NCBI GenBank assembly: GCA_964449445.1
Contig: CAYUZT010000002.1
Span: 62,001-126,000, forward strand
Length of the DNA: 64,000 bases
Source of the DNA: JABFSS01 sp964449445
GTDB lineage: Bacteria; Patescibacteriota; Gracilibacteria; Peribacterales; Peribacteraceae
Reading direction: 5' to 3'
In this document: positions 25,029 through 33,974 of the stretch, one piece after another
Layout: every line of letters begins with the position of its first letter
How positions within the stretch are numbered: the first letter of the stretch is position 1
Translations under genes and position numbers: made by a program
The notes under the pieces: generated by a model
The model's database searches: none
Seen by the model: only the letters and a program-made list of their open reading frames with translations
What the model was told of the DNA's origin: nothing

Positions 25029-25376
25029 ATGAGCGACCAGTCAGCGTCCCCGGCAGCCGACGACATGAGAATTCCCACAGGAGATGAGCTCTACAGCATG
25101 CTCATGGGGAGAATCGAACCCGACCTCACTGTCGATCAGCTTCCGCTTCTGGATGAAAAGTACAAGGACGAAACCCCCGAGCAGGCTAAGGCGCGCTCAG
25201 TGCGCTATGAAAAGGCATTCGCGGAGTACGACCGGCAGCTTGCCGATTACCTCGCAAAATTGCAGGCCAAGGTGCGCGGGTATCAGTCAACAGCGCGCAA
25301 GTCGCTTGAAAACGCAGACCGGTCAAAGGAGAGTCGGGGGCTTTCTACACTGGAGCAGACGATCAGTTCTCTCTAG
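25029..25376 (+). CDS. Small helical protein, family member 4 of 4
   Basis: A 115-residue paralogue of the genes at 9364, 10482 and 16092: PTGDELYSMLMGRIEPDL, then DETPEQAKARSVRYEKAFAE and YDRQLADYLAKLQ. It is closest to the 9364 copy in its C-terminal half (KVRGYQSTARK versus QVARYRRESF). Unlike the other three it has no large plus-strand partner downstream; instead its end overlaps by 14 bases the end of a convergent coiled-coil gene. It is either a free-standing member or the remnant of a module whose partner was lost. Confidence 0.7.
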   Translation: MSDQSASPAADDMRIPTGDELYSMLMGRIEPDLTVDQLPLLDEKYKDETPEQAKARSVRYEKAFAEYDRQLADYLAKLQAKVRGYQSTARKSLENADRSKESRGLSTLEQTISSL

Positions 25377-26211
25377 CCAGTTCCTGACGTTTCTTGGCGA
25401 TAATTGCTTTCTTCATAGCAGCTTCCGTATCCAGTTCCGCCTTGCGCTTGCGCGCGGAAGCCTCCGCGTCGGTTTTTTGGTTCGCCGTATCCTGATCCAG
25501 AAGACGCCGCTTCAATTGTTCGTCATTGCGTAAGCCCGCGCGCTTCTTCTCCATCTCTTTTGCAAGCTCGTCCAGCCGGGCCTTGCCCGCCTGGCCCATT
25601 GCCTGCAACTGCGCCTTGAGCCGTGCTTCTTCACCAAACAGCGTATGCTCCAGGTCGCGGAATTCCCGGGAAATATCGTCGCGCTTGCGCAGGCTCTTGT
25701 GATCGATATCGTTTTTAATGCGGAGTTCGTCACTATCCACTTTCAGTTTCGCTTCGTACGCATCTCTTTCGGCCTTGAGGGCCTCCGCCTTCAGCGCCTC
25801 GTCTTTTTCGTACTTCTTACGATCAGCGAGCGCTTTTGCCGCAGTGTGCGCGCGAAAAGACTCGAAAAATTTATGCTGCTTCTCCTCATACGCATGTTCC
25901 TTCTCTTTCCGCTCCTTCAGGCGCGCTGCCTCCTCTGCCCGTCGTTGCTTATCGCGCAGAATTTGCTCTTTCTGCAGCTTCTGCTCTGCACGCCACTCTT
26001 TATCCAGGTCTTTTTTCCTTTCCACTGCCGCTCCCTGCTGCCGTACTTCTGTTGCAGCGTGCTCATCTGATAATTGCTGCTCTGCACCCCGCAGCGTTCG
26101 CCCTTTGAGCTCGCGCGCTTTCTGTTCTTCCATTTTCTCCAAACTCTGTACGTGAAATTCTTCTAAAGCCTTCTTCTTGCGTGCATCGTCTGTGGAAGAT
26201 GGATCAGTCAT
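25363..26211 (-). CDS. Highly charged coiled-coil protein
   Basis: A 282-residue protein made almost entirely of Lys, Arg, Glu, Ala and Gln with heptad periodicity across its length, ending in KRQELAREN. It has no hydrophobic segment, cysteine or recognised domain and would form a long single helix or coiled coil. It lacks the HRLC-type N-terminal motif of the module partners, so kinship with them is not supported. Convergent overlap of 14 bases with the small helical gene. A hairpin repeat precedes it. Confidence 0.65.
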   Translation of the reverse strand: MTDPSSTDDARKKKALEEFHVQSLEKMEEQKARELKGRTLRGAEQQLSDEHAATEVRQQGAAVERKKDLDKEWRAEQKLQKEQILRDKQRRAEEAARLKERKEKEHAYEEKQHKFFESFRAHTAAKALADRKKYEKDEALKAEALKAERDAYEAKLKVDSDELRIKNDIDHKSLRKRDDISREFRDLEHTLFGEEARLKAQLQAMGQAGKARLDELAKEMEKKRAGLRNDEQLKRRLLDQDTANQKTDAEASARKRKAELDTEAAMKKAIIAKKRQELAREN

Positions 26212-26212
26212 A

Positions 26213-26280
26213 AATGAATCATGAAGTATGAATTATGGATTATGGAATATTTTCCATGATTCGTAATTCATAATTCATTC
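26213..26280. repeat. AT-rich palindrome (AATTATGAATCATG family), copy 1
   Basis: Left arm ATGAATCATGAAGTATGAAT and right arm TTCGTAATTCATAATTCAT flank TGGAATATTTTCCA. Sits between the coiled-coil gene and aspS. Other copies are at 43514-43570, 51386-51447 and 63861-63933. Confidence 0.75.
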
Positions 26281-26286
26281 TCTGGG

Positions 26287-28044
26287 TTAGCCTTCCACAA
26301 TTTTAACTCCCAACTCCTTCAACTGTTTTTCCGGGACAGAAGACGGAGCTCCCAGAAGCAAATCCTTCGCTTTCTGGTCTTTCGGGAACGGCGTTACTTC
26401 GCGGATGTTCGGCTCTCCCGCCATAATCATCACGACGCGATCGATGCCGTATGCGAAGCCTCCGTGAGGAGGAGCGCCAAATTCAAACGCCTTGAGCATG
26501 TGGCCGAAGCGGCGCTCTGCGTCGTCTCTGCTAATCCCCAGCATGTCGAAGACTTCCGATTGCAGCTGGCGGTTATGGATACGAATGGAGCCGCTGCCAA
26601 GCTCATAGCCATCCAGGACGAGGTCGTAACAAATCGCGTGTACTTCCAGCGGCTTCTCCTTGCGATGCTTCCACTGCTCGGGGTTCGGGCTCGTGAAGGG
26701 GTGATGCGAGAATGTGAGCGAGCCGTCGTCATTTTCCTCAAACATCGGGAAGTCCGTGACCCAGAACATCGCGTGAACGGATGTATCGATCAAATTAAAT
26801 CTCTTTGCGGCTTCGCCTCTCACTTTTGCGAGGCTCGCACAAGCGGTCTTGAACTTGTCAGCGCCAAAGAAGATCGCGTCGCCGGTCACCGCACCCGTCG
26901 CTTCCTGCAGTTTCTGCAACACGCCATCTTTAAAGAACTTCAGTAGCGGGGACTGCGGGCCGTCTTCCTTAAAGAGAATATACGCGAGACCTTTCGCCTT
27001 CATCTCCTTGGCAAGTTCCGTCCATGTATCAATCTCACTGCGGCTGAGTTCCGCTCCCCCGGGGACCATGAGCGCCCGGACCGTCCCGTTCTTTGCGAGC
27101 GCTTCTTCGAACACTTTAAATCCGCTTCCCTGAGCGATCTGTGAAACATCGGTTAGCGGCAACTCGTAGCGGAGATCCGGCTTATCCGAACCGTAGCACT
27201 CCATCACTTCTTTCCACGTGTACTGCGCAACTTTTCCGCCCTTGAGCGGCTTCGTGCTGCATTCTTTCACGATTTTTAGAAGCGATCCTTCAATAATCTG
27301 CCGCACATCTTCCTGTGTTCCAAAACTCATCTCGAAGTCGAGTTGCAGGAATTCCGGCTGACGATCACCTCTCAAATCTTCATCGCGGAAGCATCGCGCG
27401 ATCTGGAAATAGCGATCCAGCCCGCCGACCATACAAAGTTGCTTCAGCTGCTGCGGGCTCTGCGGCAGCACGAAGAAATTGCCGGGATAGAGCCGCGACG
27501 GCACCACGTACTCGCGTGCTCCCTCCGGTGTTCCTTTAATCAGGCACGGTGTGTCGATTTCCAAACAGCCTTCTTCCGTAAAATGTTTACGAATGATCTG
27601 GAAGACTTTCGAGCGCAGTTCGAGGTTTTTGCGCATGCGGGTCCGCCGCATATCGAGATAGCGGTATGTCAGTCGCAGTTCTTCGTTGGCATCTGTCTCC
27701 GTATCGATCTCAAACGGCGGTGTTTGCGCTTCGTTGAGGACTTCTATCGATTCAATCAACACTTCAATCGTCCCGGTGGGGTTTTCCCCCCGCTCCGCGC
27801 CCTCCAGGCGCTTTTGAACTTTCCCTGTCAGCTTCAAAACCCATTCCGGTCTTACCTTTTCTGCGGCGAGAAACGCCGCGCTGTTATCCGGGTGTATCAC
27901 CACTTGCGTTAAGCCGTAGCGGTCGCGCAGGTCGATGAAAATCAACCCGCCATGGTCGCGACGACGATGCACCCAGCCGCAGAGGGTCACGGGCTTTCCG
28001 CTGTGCTCGGCCCGGAGTTCGCCGCAGGTGTGGGTTCGGAGCAT
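26287..28044 (-). CDS. aspS: Aspartyl-tRNA synthetase
   Basis: A 585-residue class II synthetase charging tRNA-Asp. N-terminal OB fold (GKPVTLCGWVHRRRDHGGLIFIDLRD) binds the anticodon; motif 2 is RCFRDEDLRGDRQPEF with the following LQLDFEMSF; motif 3 is GFAYGIDRVVMIMAG. The length and the insertion between motifs 2 and 3 are those of the bacterial type with GAD domain. Whether it also charges tRNA-Asn cannot be decided, since GatCAB is outside the window. TATACT lies six bases before the ATG at 28044, predicting a leaderless mRNA. Confidence 0.97.
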   Translation of the reverse strand: MLRTHTCGELRAEHSGKPVTLCGWVHRRRDHGGLIFIDLRDRYGLTQVVIHPDNSAAFLAAEKVRPEWVLKLTGKVQKRLEGAERGENPTGTIEVLIESIEVLNEAQTPPFEIDTETDANEELRLTYRYLDMRRTRMRKNLELRSKVFQIIRKHFTEEGCLEIDTPCLIKGTPEGAREYVVPSRLYPGNFFVLPQSPQQLKQLCMVGGLDRYFQIARCFRDEDLRGDRQPEFLQLDFEMSFGTQEDVRQIIEGSLLKIVKECSTKPLKGGKVAQYTWKEVMECYGSDKPDLRYELPLTDVSQIAQGSGFKVFEEALAKNGTVRALMVPGGAELSRSEIDTWTELAKEMKAKGLAYILFKEDGPQSPLLKFFKDGVLQKLQEATGAVTGDAIFFGADKFKTACASLAKVRGEAAKRFNLIDTSVHAMFWVTDFPMFEENDDGSLTFSHHPFTSPNPEQWKHRKEKPLEVHAICYDLVLDGYELGSGSIRIHNRQLQSEVFDMLGISRDDAERRFGHMLKAFEFGAPPHGGFAYGIDRVVMIMAGEPNIREVTPFPKDQKAKDLLLGAPSSVPEKQLKELGVKIVEG

Positions 28045-28084
28045 GCGCGGAGTATAGATTCACAGTTGATCGGGAGCCAGGCAG

Positions 28085-28573
28085 TCAAATCTGCCAGTCC
28101 CCGTGTTTTTGAGCAGCGCTGCTCATTTGTGAGCTTTTCGCTCTCGCCTCAGCGATCAATGAAAATATCGCTACCCCCTTCTGAACAGTCCTTCCGGGGT
28201 TCAGTGCCCCCTTCTCGATATTCGCCCACATCGGGTCAGTGGTACGCGTAATAGATTCTCCTCCTAGCGCGAAAAGCCGGACATTGTTATTCGCGAAGCT
28301 CTTCACGACTTCTTTTGAGACTCCCGACCGAGTTGCTACTGATCCAATACTGCAACTTTGTGCGCCTGTCTCTTGTGTCAGATCTAAAAATGCACCGACG
28401 ATTTGCATAGGGGTGGCTGAATGTGTGAAGCCCTGCTCAGTGAAATCCGGTGCGCCTGGAAGAATCCTATCTCTTTCGATAGTATGATCGAACATATCGG
28501 TCTTGCCGTGCAGCGTCACCGTTTTTTGGATCGTCACGAGTGGCCGGTCATTATTCTGTTGGCGTTCTCCCAT
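28085..28573 (-). CDS. Uncharacterised protein with possible helix-turn-helix, downstream of nrdR
   Basis: A 162-residue soluble protein without recognised family. The central segment SIGSVATRSGVSKEVVKSFA resembles a helix-turn-helix, and the C-terminal part (TDPMWANIEKGALNPGRTVQ) is mixed. The ATG at 28573 follows the nrdR stop by four bases, implying one transcript and possibly a related role in gene regulation; that link is only positional. A longer start inside nrdR is possible but would add residues from another frame of nrdR. Confidence 0.55.
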   Translation of the reverse strand: MGERQQNNDRPLVTIQKTVTLHGKTDMFDHTIERDRILPGAPDFTEQGFTHSATPMQIVGAFLDLTQETGAQSCSIGSVATRSGVSKEVVKSFANNNVRLFALGGESITRTTDPMWANIEKGALNPGRTVQKGVAIFSLIAEARAKSSQMSSAAQKHGDWQI

Positions 28574-28577
28574 AGAT

Positions 28578-29024
28578 TCATTTGAATAATCGCCCAAGCT
28601 CTTCTTTAAATTCCTCCACATCCTTGAACTCGCGATGAACAGACGCGAAACGGATGTAGGCAACCTGATCGAGCTTCTTGAGTTCCTTCATCACGTCCGT
28701 GCCGATGGTCGATGAGCTCACCTCCTTTTTATTGGCTGCCCACTTCTCCTCCAGTCTCGTCAGCAATTTATCAATTTTCTCCTGCGTAATGGGGCGCTTG
28801 CTGCACGCGAGCCAGATCCCCCGCTCGAGCTTTGAGCGCGAGTAGGGCTCACTGGTTTCGTCGCGCTTCACAACAATCAATGAACTCAATTCCTGTCGTT
28901 CGAACGTGGTGAACCGATGCTGGCACTTGGGGCACTCGCGCCGGCGTCGAACCGCACGACCCTCCTCGGAAAGGCGGGAGTCGATGACGGACGTATCTTC
29001 AAACTTGCACCTCGGACAAAACAT
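28578..29024 (-). CDS. nrdR: Transcriptional repressor NrdR
   Basis: A 148-residue regulator of ribonucleotide reductase genes. MFCPRCKFEDTSVIDSR and CPKCQHRFTTFER form the zinc ribbon (four cysteines), followed by an ATP-cone domain (SLIVVKRDETSEPYSRSKLERGI) that senses dATP/ATP. No ribonucleotide reductase gene is in the window, so it acts in trans. ATG at 29024 is preferred over the ATG at 29030 because it gives the usual M-x-CP start and because TATGGT lies exactly six bases upstream, the leaderless spacing seen elsewhere here. Confidence 0.95.
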   Translation of the reverse strand: MFCPRCKFEDTSVIDSRLSEEGRAVRRRRECPKCQHRFTTFERQELSSLIVVKRDETSEPYSRSKLERGIWLACSKRPITQEKIDKLLTRLEEKWAANKKEVSSSTIGTDVMKELKKLDQVAYIRFASVHREFKDVEEFKEELGRLFK

Positions 29025-29056
29025 GGTCATACCATAGCGAAGAGCAGAACTCTGCG

Positions 29057-30148
29057 CTACAACTTCAAATTACCACTTCGTAGCACATCTCCTTTGGCAT
29101 GTGTGCAGTTAATTACTGTTGAGGGAAGATTCTTGGGTAACAGCCCGGAATCGAGAATGAGATCAGGTTGAAATTCTTCTTCAGCGAATTGCTTCAGAAT
29201 ATCTTCAGCACTGTACGGATTCGGTTGGCTGTGGAGATTCGCTGAAGAGGTGCTCAGGGGTGAGCCGAACTCTTTTACAAGTTGTTGAGCGACGGAGTGG
29301 GATGAAATTCGAATGCCGAGAGATCTACACCCCCTCCCCCCAGCCCCCTCCCCCAGCCCCTGCGGGGCAGGGAGAGGGGGGGCGGAAGACAATGCCTTCT
29401 CGATATCAGAGAGTACTTTCCCGAGATCTTTCTCAACGTCGCTATTCTTGAAGCGAACAATCCGAATACCCGCTTCTTTCATATACAAAGTTCTATCCGC
29501 GTCTCTTTCTCGCTGCTCTGCTTGGTCATGAATTGAGCCATCAAGTTCAATACCTAATGCGGCAGTATCACAGAAAAAATCTACAACATATTTGCCAACA
29601 GGATGCTGTCTGCGGAAATGTAGGTTGAGAAATTGATCTCTTCTCAGTGCATCCCAAAGAACATCTTCCGCATGAGTCTGACTTTGCCTGAGCTGGCGCG
29701 CATTGCGGATTGCCGATGGGCGATAGGACCGGAAAATATTTTCTTTGCCTTCTCCCCCTCTCCCCCGCAGGGGGGAGGGGGTCGGGGGGAGGGGGTGTAA
29801 ACGATCAAGAGGGAGGGCGTTTGGAACACAAAAAATCACATGCGGAGCATCTTTGTGAGTAGGGAGAATCAACGTCAACGGACCCGGCAAATACTTCTTC
29901 GCAAGTTCCTCTGCCTTCTCATTCCACTCTACATACAGTTTTGCTTGTTCAATCGATGAGAAAAGAGCGCTCACGGGTTGATCAAGTGGCCGTTTTTTGA
30001 TTACGAATAGCCTTTTCACTGCATCAGGATTTTGCACATCACATGCAAAGCCGTAACAGGTCTCTGTTGCATGCGCGACGATGCCGCCGCTTCGCAGGAT
30101 GCTGAGAGCATGAGCGATGCCGGTGCTATCAGCTGGCAGTACTTGCAT
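29057..30148 (-). CDS. tsaC: Sua5/TsaC-family threonylcarbamoyl-AMP synthase interrupted in frame by a DUF559 nuclease domain
   Basis: Host parts: residues 1-~116 (GIVAHATETCYGFACDVQN, IKKRPLDQPVSALFSS, LPGPLTLILPTH) and ~275-363 (RSLGIRISSHSVAQQLV, PLSTSSANLHSQPNPYSAEDI) together form a ~205-residue YrdC/Sua5 protein, which makes threonylcarbamoyl-AMP for tRNA t6A37. Between them are 158 extra residues: Pro/Gly-rich ends encoded by GC-rich inverted repeats and a DUF559 (Vsr-like PD-(D/E)xK) domain (NARQLRQSQTHAEDVLWDAL, FRRQHPVGKYVVDFFCD, GIELDGSIHDQ). The frame is open throughout, so a 363-residue fusion is translated unless the insert is removed. The start overlaps the dnaE end by 20 bases. 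Confidence 0.88.
   Translation of the reverse strand: MQVLPADSTGIAHALSILRSGGIVAHATETCYGFACDVQNPDAVKRLFVIKKRPLDQPVSALFSSIEQAKLYVEWNEKAEELAKKYLPGPLTLILPTHKDAPHVIFCVPNALPLDRLHPLPPTPSPLRGRGGEGKENIFRSYRPSAIRNARQLRQSQTHAEDVLWDALRRDQFLNLHFRRQHPVGKYVVDFFCDTAALGIELDGSIHDQAEQRERDADRTLYMKEAGIRIVRFKNSDVEKDLGKVLSDIEKALSSAPPLPAPQGLGEGAGGRGCRSLGIRISSHSVAQQLVKEFGSPLSTSSANLHSQPNPYSAEDILKQFAEEEFQPDLILDSGLLPKNLPSTVINCTHAKGDVLRSGNLKL
29326..29799 (-). mobile_element. DUF559-nuclease-bearing element with palindromic terminal inverted repeats, inserted in the Sua5 gene
   Basis: Ends TACACCCCCTCCCCCC (29326-29341) and GGGGGGAGGGGGTGTA (29784-29799) are perfect 16-bp inverted repeats. Each end continues inward into its own GC-rich hairpin (29343-29382 and 29751-29783) of the same sequence family. 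The interior encodes one DUF559 domain on the minus strand. The span is 474 bp, exactly 158 codons, so the host frame is kept. GATC occurs immediately left (29322-29325) and three bases right (29803-29806) of the ends, a possible short target duplication. Confidence 0.8.
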
Positions 30149-33100
30149 ATTTGCCCATCACCTCATCGATTTTCTTCTCCAGAATCGTCGACATGGTAAT
30201 AGTCAGGGGAACGGGAATCACCTGCTCGCCGATTTTCAGCTGCACACGTTCCCTGCCAGGGAACGTTTCGAAGGTTTTCTTGAGATCGAGCAGCAATTGG
30301 CGGGGCGCGCGGGGAGGGAGTTGGATGGTGTGAATGGAAATTTGCGACGAAATTGATCGGTCAGAATCGGCGGCTCGTTGATTCGTTAATTCGTTAACTC
30401 GTGTCTGAGTTGAAGGCTCCTCATTTTCATTACGAGTTAACGAGTTAACGTGTACGTTCGAATCTGCGACCAGTTCAGGTGTTGCAATAACTTCACCAAC
30501 TTTCATTCCTTCCACTATCCACCTCCCCAGCGGCCCGAGGAAATCATCCACCTCCTCTTTCTTTCCTACGATCACCTTCTCCCCCGCGATCACGTTCCCC
30601 TCTTCATCCACCGCTTCGATTTCCGCCTCTTCGCTCTCCGGAGCCCGGACACGCATCTGCAAGCCTGCTTTCGCTTCTTCTTCATCAAAGAATCCCTCTT
30701 CCTTTGCCCGCTGGACCATCGTGGAGAGAGACGCCTTCTTCACCGCTTCGCCGCGAATCTGGAGTTGTCCTGCCCGCAGGTCCAACGTTCCGCCGATCAC
30801 GAGGACGGTATCACTTTGTCCGAGGAGGGAGGCGATCTCCGTGAATGTGCGTGGGAACAAGGTAACCTCGATTTTGCCAGTCGGGTCTTCCAGCGTCAGG
30901 ATGGCCATTGTCTCCCCTTTCTTCGTCGTGATTTTCTTGAGCCCTTCCTCGATGCCTGCGAGCGTGATGCGCTTACCTACTTCTTTCGTCGTCAGCGATC
31001 CGATCAGCTGCGCTTTTTTTCCGATGTACTTCTTCAACCCCGCGAGCGGGTGGCTGGAAACATACATACCGAGGGTTTCCTTTTCCCACTTGAGCTTTTC
31101 CTGCGGGGAAGCGGGAGGAGTTTTTGGGAATTCGATCCTGCTTTCGCCCATGCCGCTATCGATACCGCCGAACAAATCCCCCTGGCTTCCGCCAGCATCT
31201 CCCGTCGCCTTGGAGAAATCGGCGATTTTTTCGTAGTGTTCGATGAGCGCGCGCCGCTCGCCGAGGGAATCAAGAGCGCCACTCTTGCTAAGCGACTCGA
31301 GGAGCTTTTTATTGAGCGTGCGGCTCGGGACACGCTTCGCGAAGTCTTCCAGAGACGTAAAAGGGCCTGCCTGTTCCCGGATGACGATGATCTGCTGCAC
31401 TGAACTCTCGCCAATGCCTTTGATGGCAGTTAGTCCAAAGCGGATTGCGCCTGCCTCTCCTTTCTTTTTCGAAGGAATAGCCGTGAAGTGCCGCAGTGAT
31501 TCGTTAATATCGGGTGGCAGCACCTGGATACCCATCGTGCGGCACTCATCGATTTCAATCATCACGCGTTCGGTCACTTCTGCATCGGCACTCAGGAGGG
31601 CCGCCATAAATTCCGTTGGGTAGTGAGACTTCAAATATGCCGTCTGATACGCGATGAGTGCGTAGCCGGTGGCGTGCGCCTTGGGGAATCCGTACCCGGC
31701 GAACGGCATGATCACGTCTTCAAAAATCCGCTCCGCTGTTTTTCGCGCGTTGCCCTTCTTTACCGCGCCTTCGATGAACTTCTCGCGCTGCGCGTCCAGC
31801 TCCTTCTTGATCTTCTTGCCGATCGCGCGTCGCAGAAGGTCTGCTTCGCCCAAGCTGTAGCCGGAGAAGATCCGCGCGAGCTGGAGAATTTGCTCCTGAT
31901 ACACGCCGATGCCGTACGTTTCCTTAAAGATATGCTCGAGGTCGGGGTGCAGATACGTCACCTCTTCTTTCCCGTGCTTGCGCTTGAGGAAGCTCGAAAT
32001 CCACTCCATGGGTCCTGGCCGGTAGAGCGCCACCATCGCGACGATATCGTCGAACTTCGTCGGCTTGAGCTGCTTCAAGTAGCGGCGCATGCCAGCCGAT
32101 TCCAGCTGAAACACTCCCGTCGTGTCCGCGCGCTGGAGCAACTTGTACGTTTCGCTGTCATCGAGCGGAAGCGCGGTGATATTGATCGTTTTCTCGTGCA
32201 GGCGCTGGATGATTTCGAGTGTTGTCTGGATGACACTCAGGTTGGTCAGTCCGAGGAAATCCATCTTCAGGAGCCCAAGCGCGTCGAGCGGCTTTGCCGA
32301 GTACTGCGTAATGATCGTTTCCTCGTCCTTCGGTGCTCGCTGGACTGCGGTGTACTCCACTGCAGGACTCTCGGAAATCACCACGCCGCAGGCGTGAACG
32401 GATACGTGGCGCGCTTTGCCTTCCAGTTTCAGCGCCGTATCGATGATCTTGCGGTACACGTCATTGCTCTCGTACGTCGCTTTCATTTCATCCGTGCGAA
32501 TTGCGTCCGCGAGTTTCGTCCCCGGCCGCTCGGGGATCAGCTTTGCAAGACTATTCATTTCCAAAAAAGGAATGCCGTATGCTCGGCCAACGTCTTTGAC
32601 CGCCGCTCTCGCCGCGAGCGTGCCGAAGGTGCAAATCTGCATCACGCGGTCCCGCCCATACTTCTGCCGCACGTACTCGAGCACTTCGTCGCGCCGCGTA
32701 TCGGCGAAGTCCAAATCGATATCGGGCATCGAGATGCGCTCGGGGTTCAGGAACCGTTCAAAGAGCAGGCCGTGTTCAAGTGGATCGATGCCCGTGATCC
32801 CCAGGCTGTAACTAACGATGGATCCTGCCGCCGATCCGCGCCCGGGTCCTACGGTAATCCCGCGCCGCTTCGCCTCGTTCACGAAATCCGCGACGATCAA
32901 AAAGTATCCGGCGAAGCCCACTTGTTTCACAATGGAAAGTTCATAATCCAATCGTTCCTTCTGCTCTTTCGTGGCTTTCGGGTACCGATCGCGGAACCCT
33001 GTGTCGCAGAGTCGCGTGAGTTCCTCCTCTTCTGTCTTGCCCTTCGGCACGGGGAAGCGTGGAATGTGGTACTTCCCGAACGTAAATTTTACGTCGCACC

Positions 33101-33920
33101 GGTCGGCAATTTCTCTCGTTGCGAGCAGAGCCTCCGGCACATGCGAGAACGCTTTCTCCAATTCCTCGAACGGACGCATGGAAAAATCGCTGTCGCGCAT
33201 CGAGAAGCGTCCGGGGTCGGCCACCTGCGCGTTCTTCTGGATACAGAGGAGCACATCGTGCGCTTCGGCATCATCCGGGCGGCAGTAGTGGCTGTTACAG
33301 GTGACGACCGTCGGCACGCCGAGCTCTTTTGCAAAATGAATCAACTGCTGGTTGATCTCGCGCTGTCCGGGCACGCTCGGCAGATCCATCAGTTCGAAGT
33401 ACACATTGTCTTTGCCGAAATACTCCCGGTATTCCTCCGTCACTGCGCGGATTCGCGCCGCATCCTCCGCCAATGCCGCCTGGGGGATGGCACCGCTGAT
33501 CGGCCCGCTCAATGCGATCAGTCCCTTTCCGAATTCCAAAAGCAGTTCCCGGTCCACGCGCGGCTTGTAGTACATGCCGTCGAGCGCCGCAGCGGAGGCC
33601 AGCTTGAGCAGGTTCTGGTACCCCTCCTGATTTTCGGCGAGCAGTGTGAGCGGGAATCGCTTGGTATCCACGCCGCTCTCCTTGTCGGTCCGCTTGCGTG
33701 CAGCGACGTACGTCTCCATTCCCAAAATCGGTTTCACATTCTTCTTCTGCGCCTCCTGAAAAAATTCGATGAGTCCGTACGTGTATCCTTTATCGCACAG
33801 TCCGACAGCAGTCTGGCCTAGCTCTGCGGCTCGCGCGACGATCTCCGCAGGGCTCGGGAGAGCTTCGAGAAGAGAGTACGTGGAGTGGCAGTGGAGGTGA
33901 ACAAAATCCGTCGATTTCAT
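30129..33920 (-). CDS. dnaE: DNA polymerase III alpha subunit
   Basis: The 1263-residue replicative polymerase. PHP domain at the start (FVHLHCHSTYSLLEAL, metal-binding His); GPGRGSAAGSIVSYSLGI and the catalytic PDIDLDFADTRRDEV near residue 400; a helix-hairpin-helix (IKGIGESSVQQII) near 830; an OB fold near 980-1050; and a C-terminal domain (HTIQLPPRAPRQLLLDLKKT) that would bind the clamp loader. Between the OB region and that domain an inverted-repeat element adds about 27 residues (VNSLTR...TRVNELTNQR). TATCCT six bases before ATG 33920 predicts a leaderless mRNA. Confidence 0.97.
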   Translation of the reverse strand: MKSTDFVHLHCHSTYSLLEALPSPAEIVARAAELGQTAVGLCDKGYTYGLIEFFQEAQKKNVKPILGMETYVAARKRTDKESGVDTKRFPLTLLAENQEGYQNLLKLASAAALDGMYYKPRVDRELLLEFGKGLIALSGPISGAIPQAALAEDAARIRAVTEEYREYFGKDNVYFELMDLPSVPGQREINQQLIHFAKELGVPTVVTCNSHYCRPDDAEAHDVLLCIQKNAQVADPGRFSMRDSDFSMRPFEELEKAFSHVPEALLATREIADRCDVKFTFGKYHIPRFPVPKGKTEEEELTRLCDTGFRDRYPKATKEQKERLDYELSIVKQVGFAGYFLIVADFVNEAKRRGITVGPGRGSAAGSIVSYSLGITGIDPLEHGLLFERFLNPERISMPDIDLDFADTRRDEVLEYVRQKYGRDRVMQICTFGTLAARAAVKDVGRAYGIPFLEMNSLAKLIPERPGTKLADAIRTDEMKATYESNDVYRKIIDTALKLEGKARHVSVHACGVVISESPAVEYTAVQRAPKDEETIITQYSAKPLDALGLLKMDFLGLTNLSVIQTTLEIIQRLHEKTINITALPLDDSETYKLLQRADTTGVFQLESAGMRRYLKQLKPTKFDDIVAMVALYRPGPMEWISSFLKRKHGKEEVTYLHPDLEHIFKETYGIGVYQEQILQLARIFSGYSLGEADLLRRAIGKKIKKELDAQREKFIEGAVKKGNARKTAERIFEDVIMPFAGYGFPKAHATGYALIAYQTAYLKSHYPTEFMAALLSADAEVTERVMIEIDECRTMGIQVLPPDINESLRHFTAIPSKKKGEAGAIRFGLTAIKGIGESSVQQIIVIREQAGPFTSLEDFAKRVPSRTLNKKLLESLSKSGALDSLGERRALIEHYEKIADFSKATGDAGGSQGDLFGGIDSGMGESRIEFPKTPPASPQEKLKWEKETLGMYVSSHPLAGLKKYIGKKAQLIGSLTTKEVGKRITLAGIEEGLKKITTKKGETMAILTLEDPTGKIEVTLFPRTFTEIASLLGQSDTVLVIGGTLDLRAGQLQIRGEAVKKASLSTMVQRAKEEGFFDEEEAKAGLQMRVRAPESEEAEIEAVDEEGNVIAGEKVIVGKKEEVDDFLGPLGRWIVEGMKVGEVIATPELVADSNVHVNSLTRNENEEPSTQTRVNELTNQRAADSDRSISSQISIHTIQLPPRAPRQLLLDLKKTFETFPGRERVQLKIGEQVIPVPLTITMSTILEKKIDEVMGKYASTAS
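30373..30452. repeat. CTCGTTAACTCG inverted-repeat element, copy a, inside dnaE
   Basis: Left arm begins GCTCGTTGATTCGTTAATTC (30373), right arm is TACGAGTTAACGAGTTAACG (30431-30450), loop about 27 bases. The whole element is read in frame by dnaE in a linker. Same family as copies at 48250, 57545, 58528 and 61184. Confidence 0.85.
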
Positions 33921-33974
33921 GGCTTCAGGATACCAGAGATCTTGATTGCCATCGGAAGCATTGACCGCATTTTT

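Noticed and set aside
31623..33821. 732-codon plus-strand open frame
   Set aside because: It lies wholly antisense to dnaE, which has all polymerase motifs; the long frame is a by-product of GC-rich codon use.
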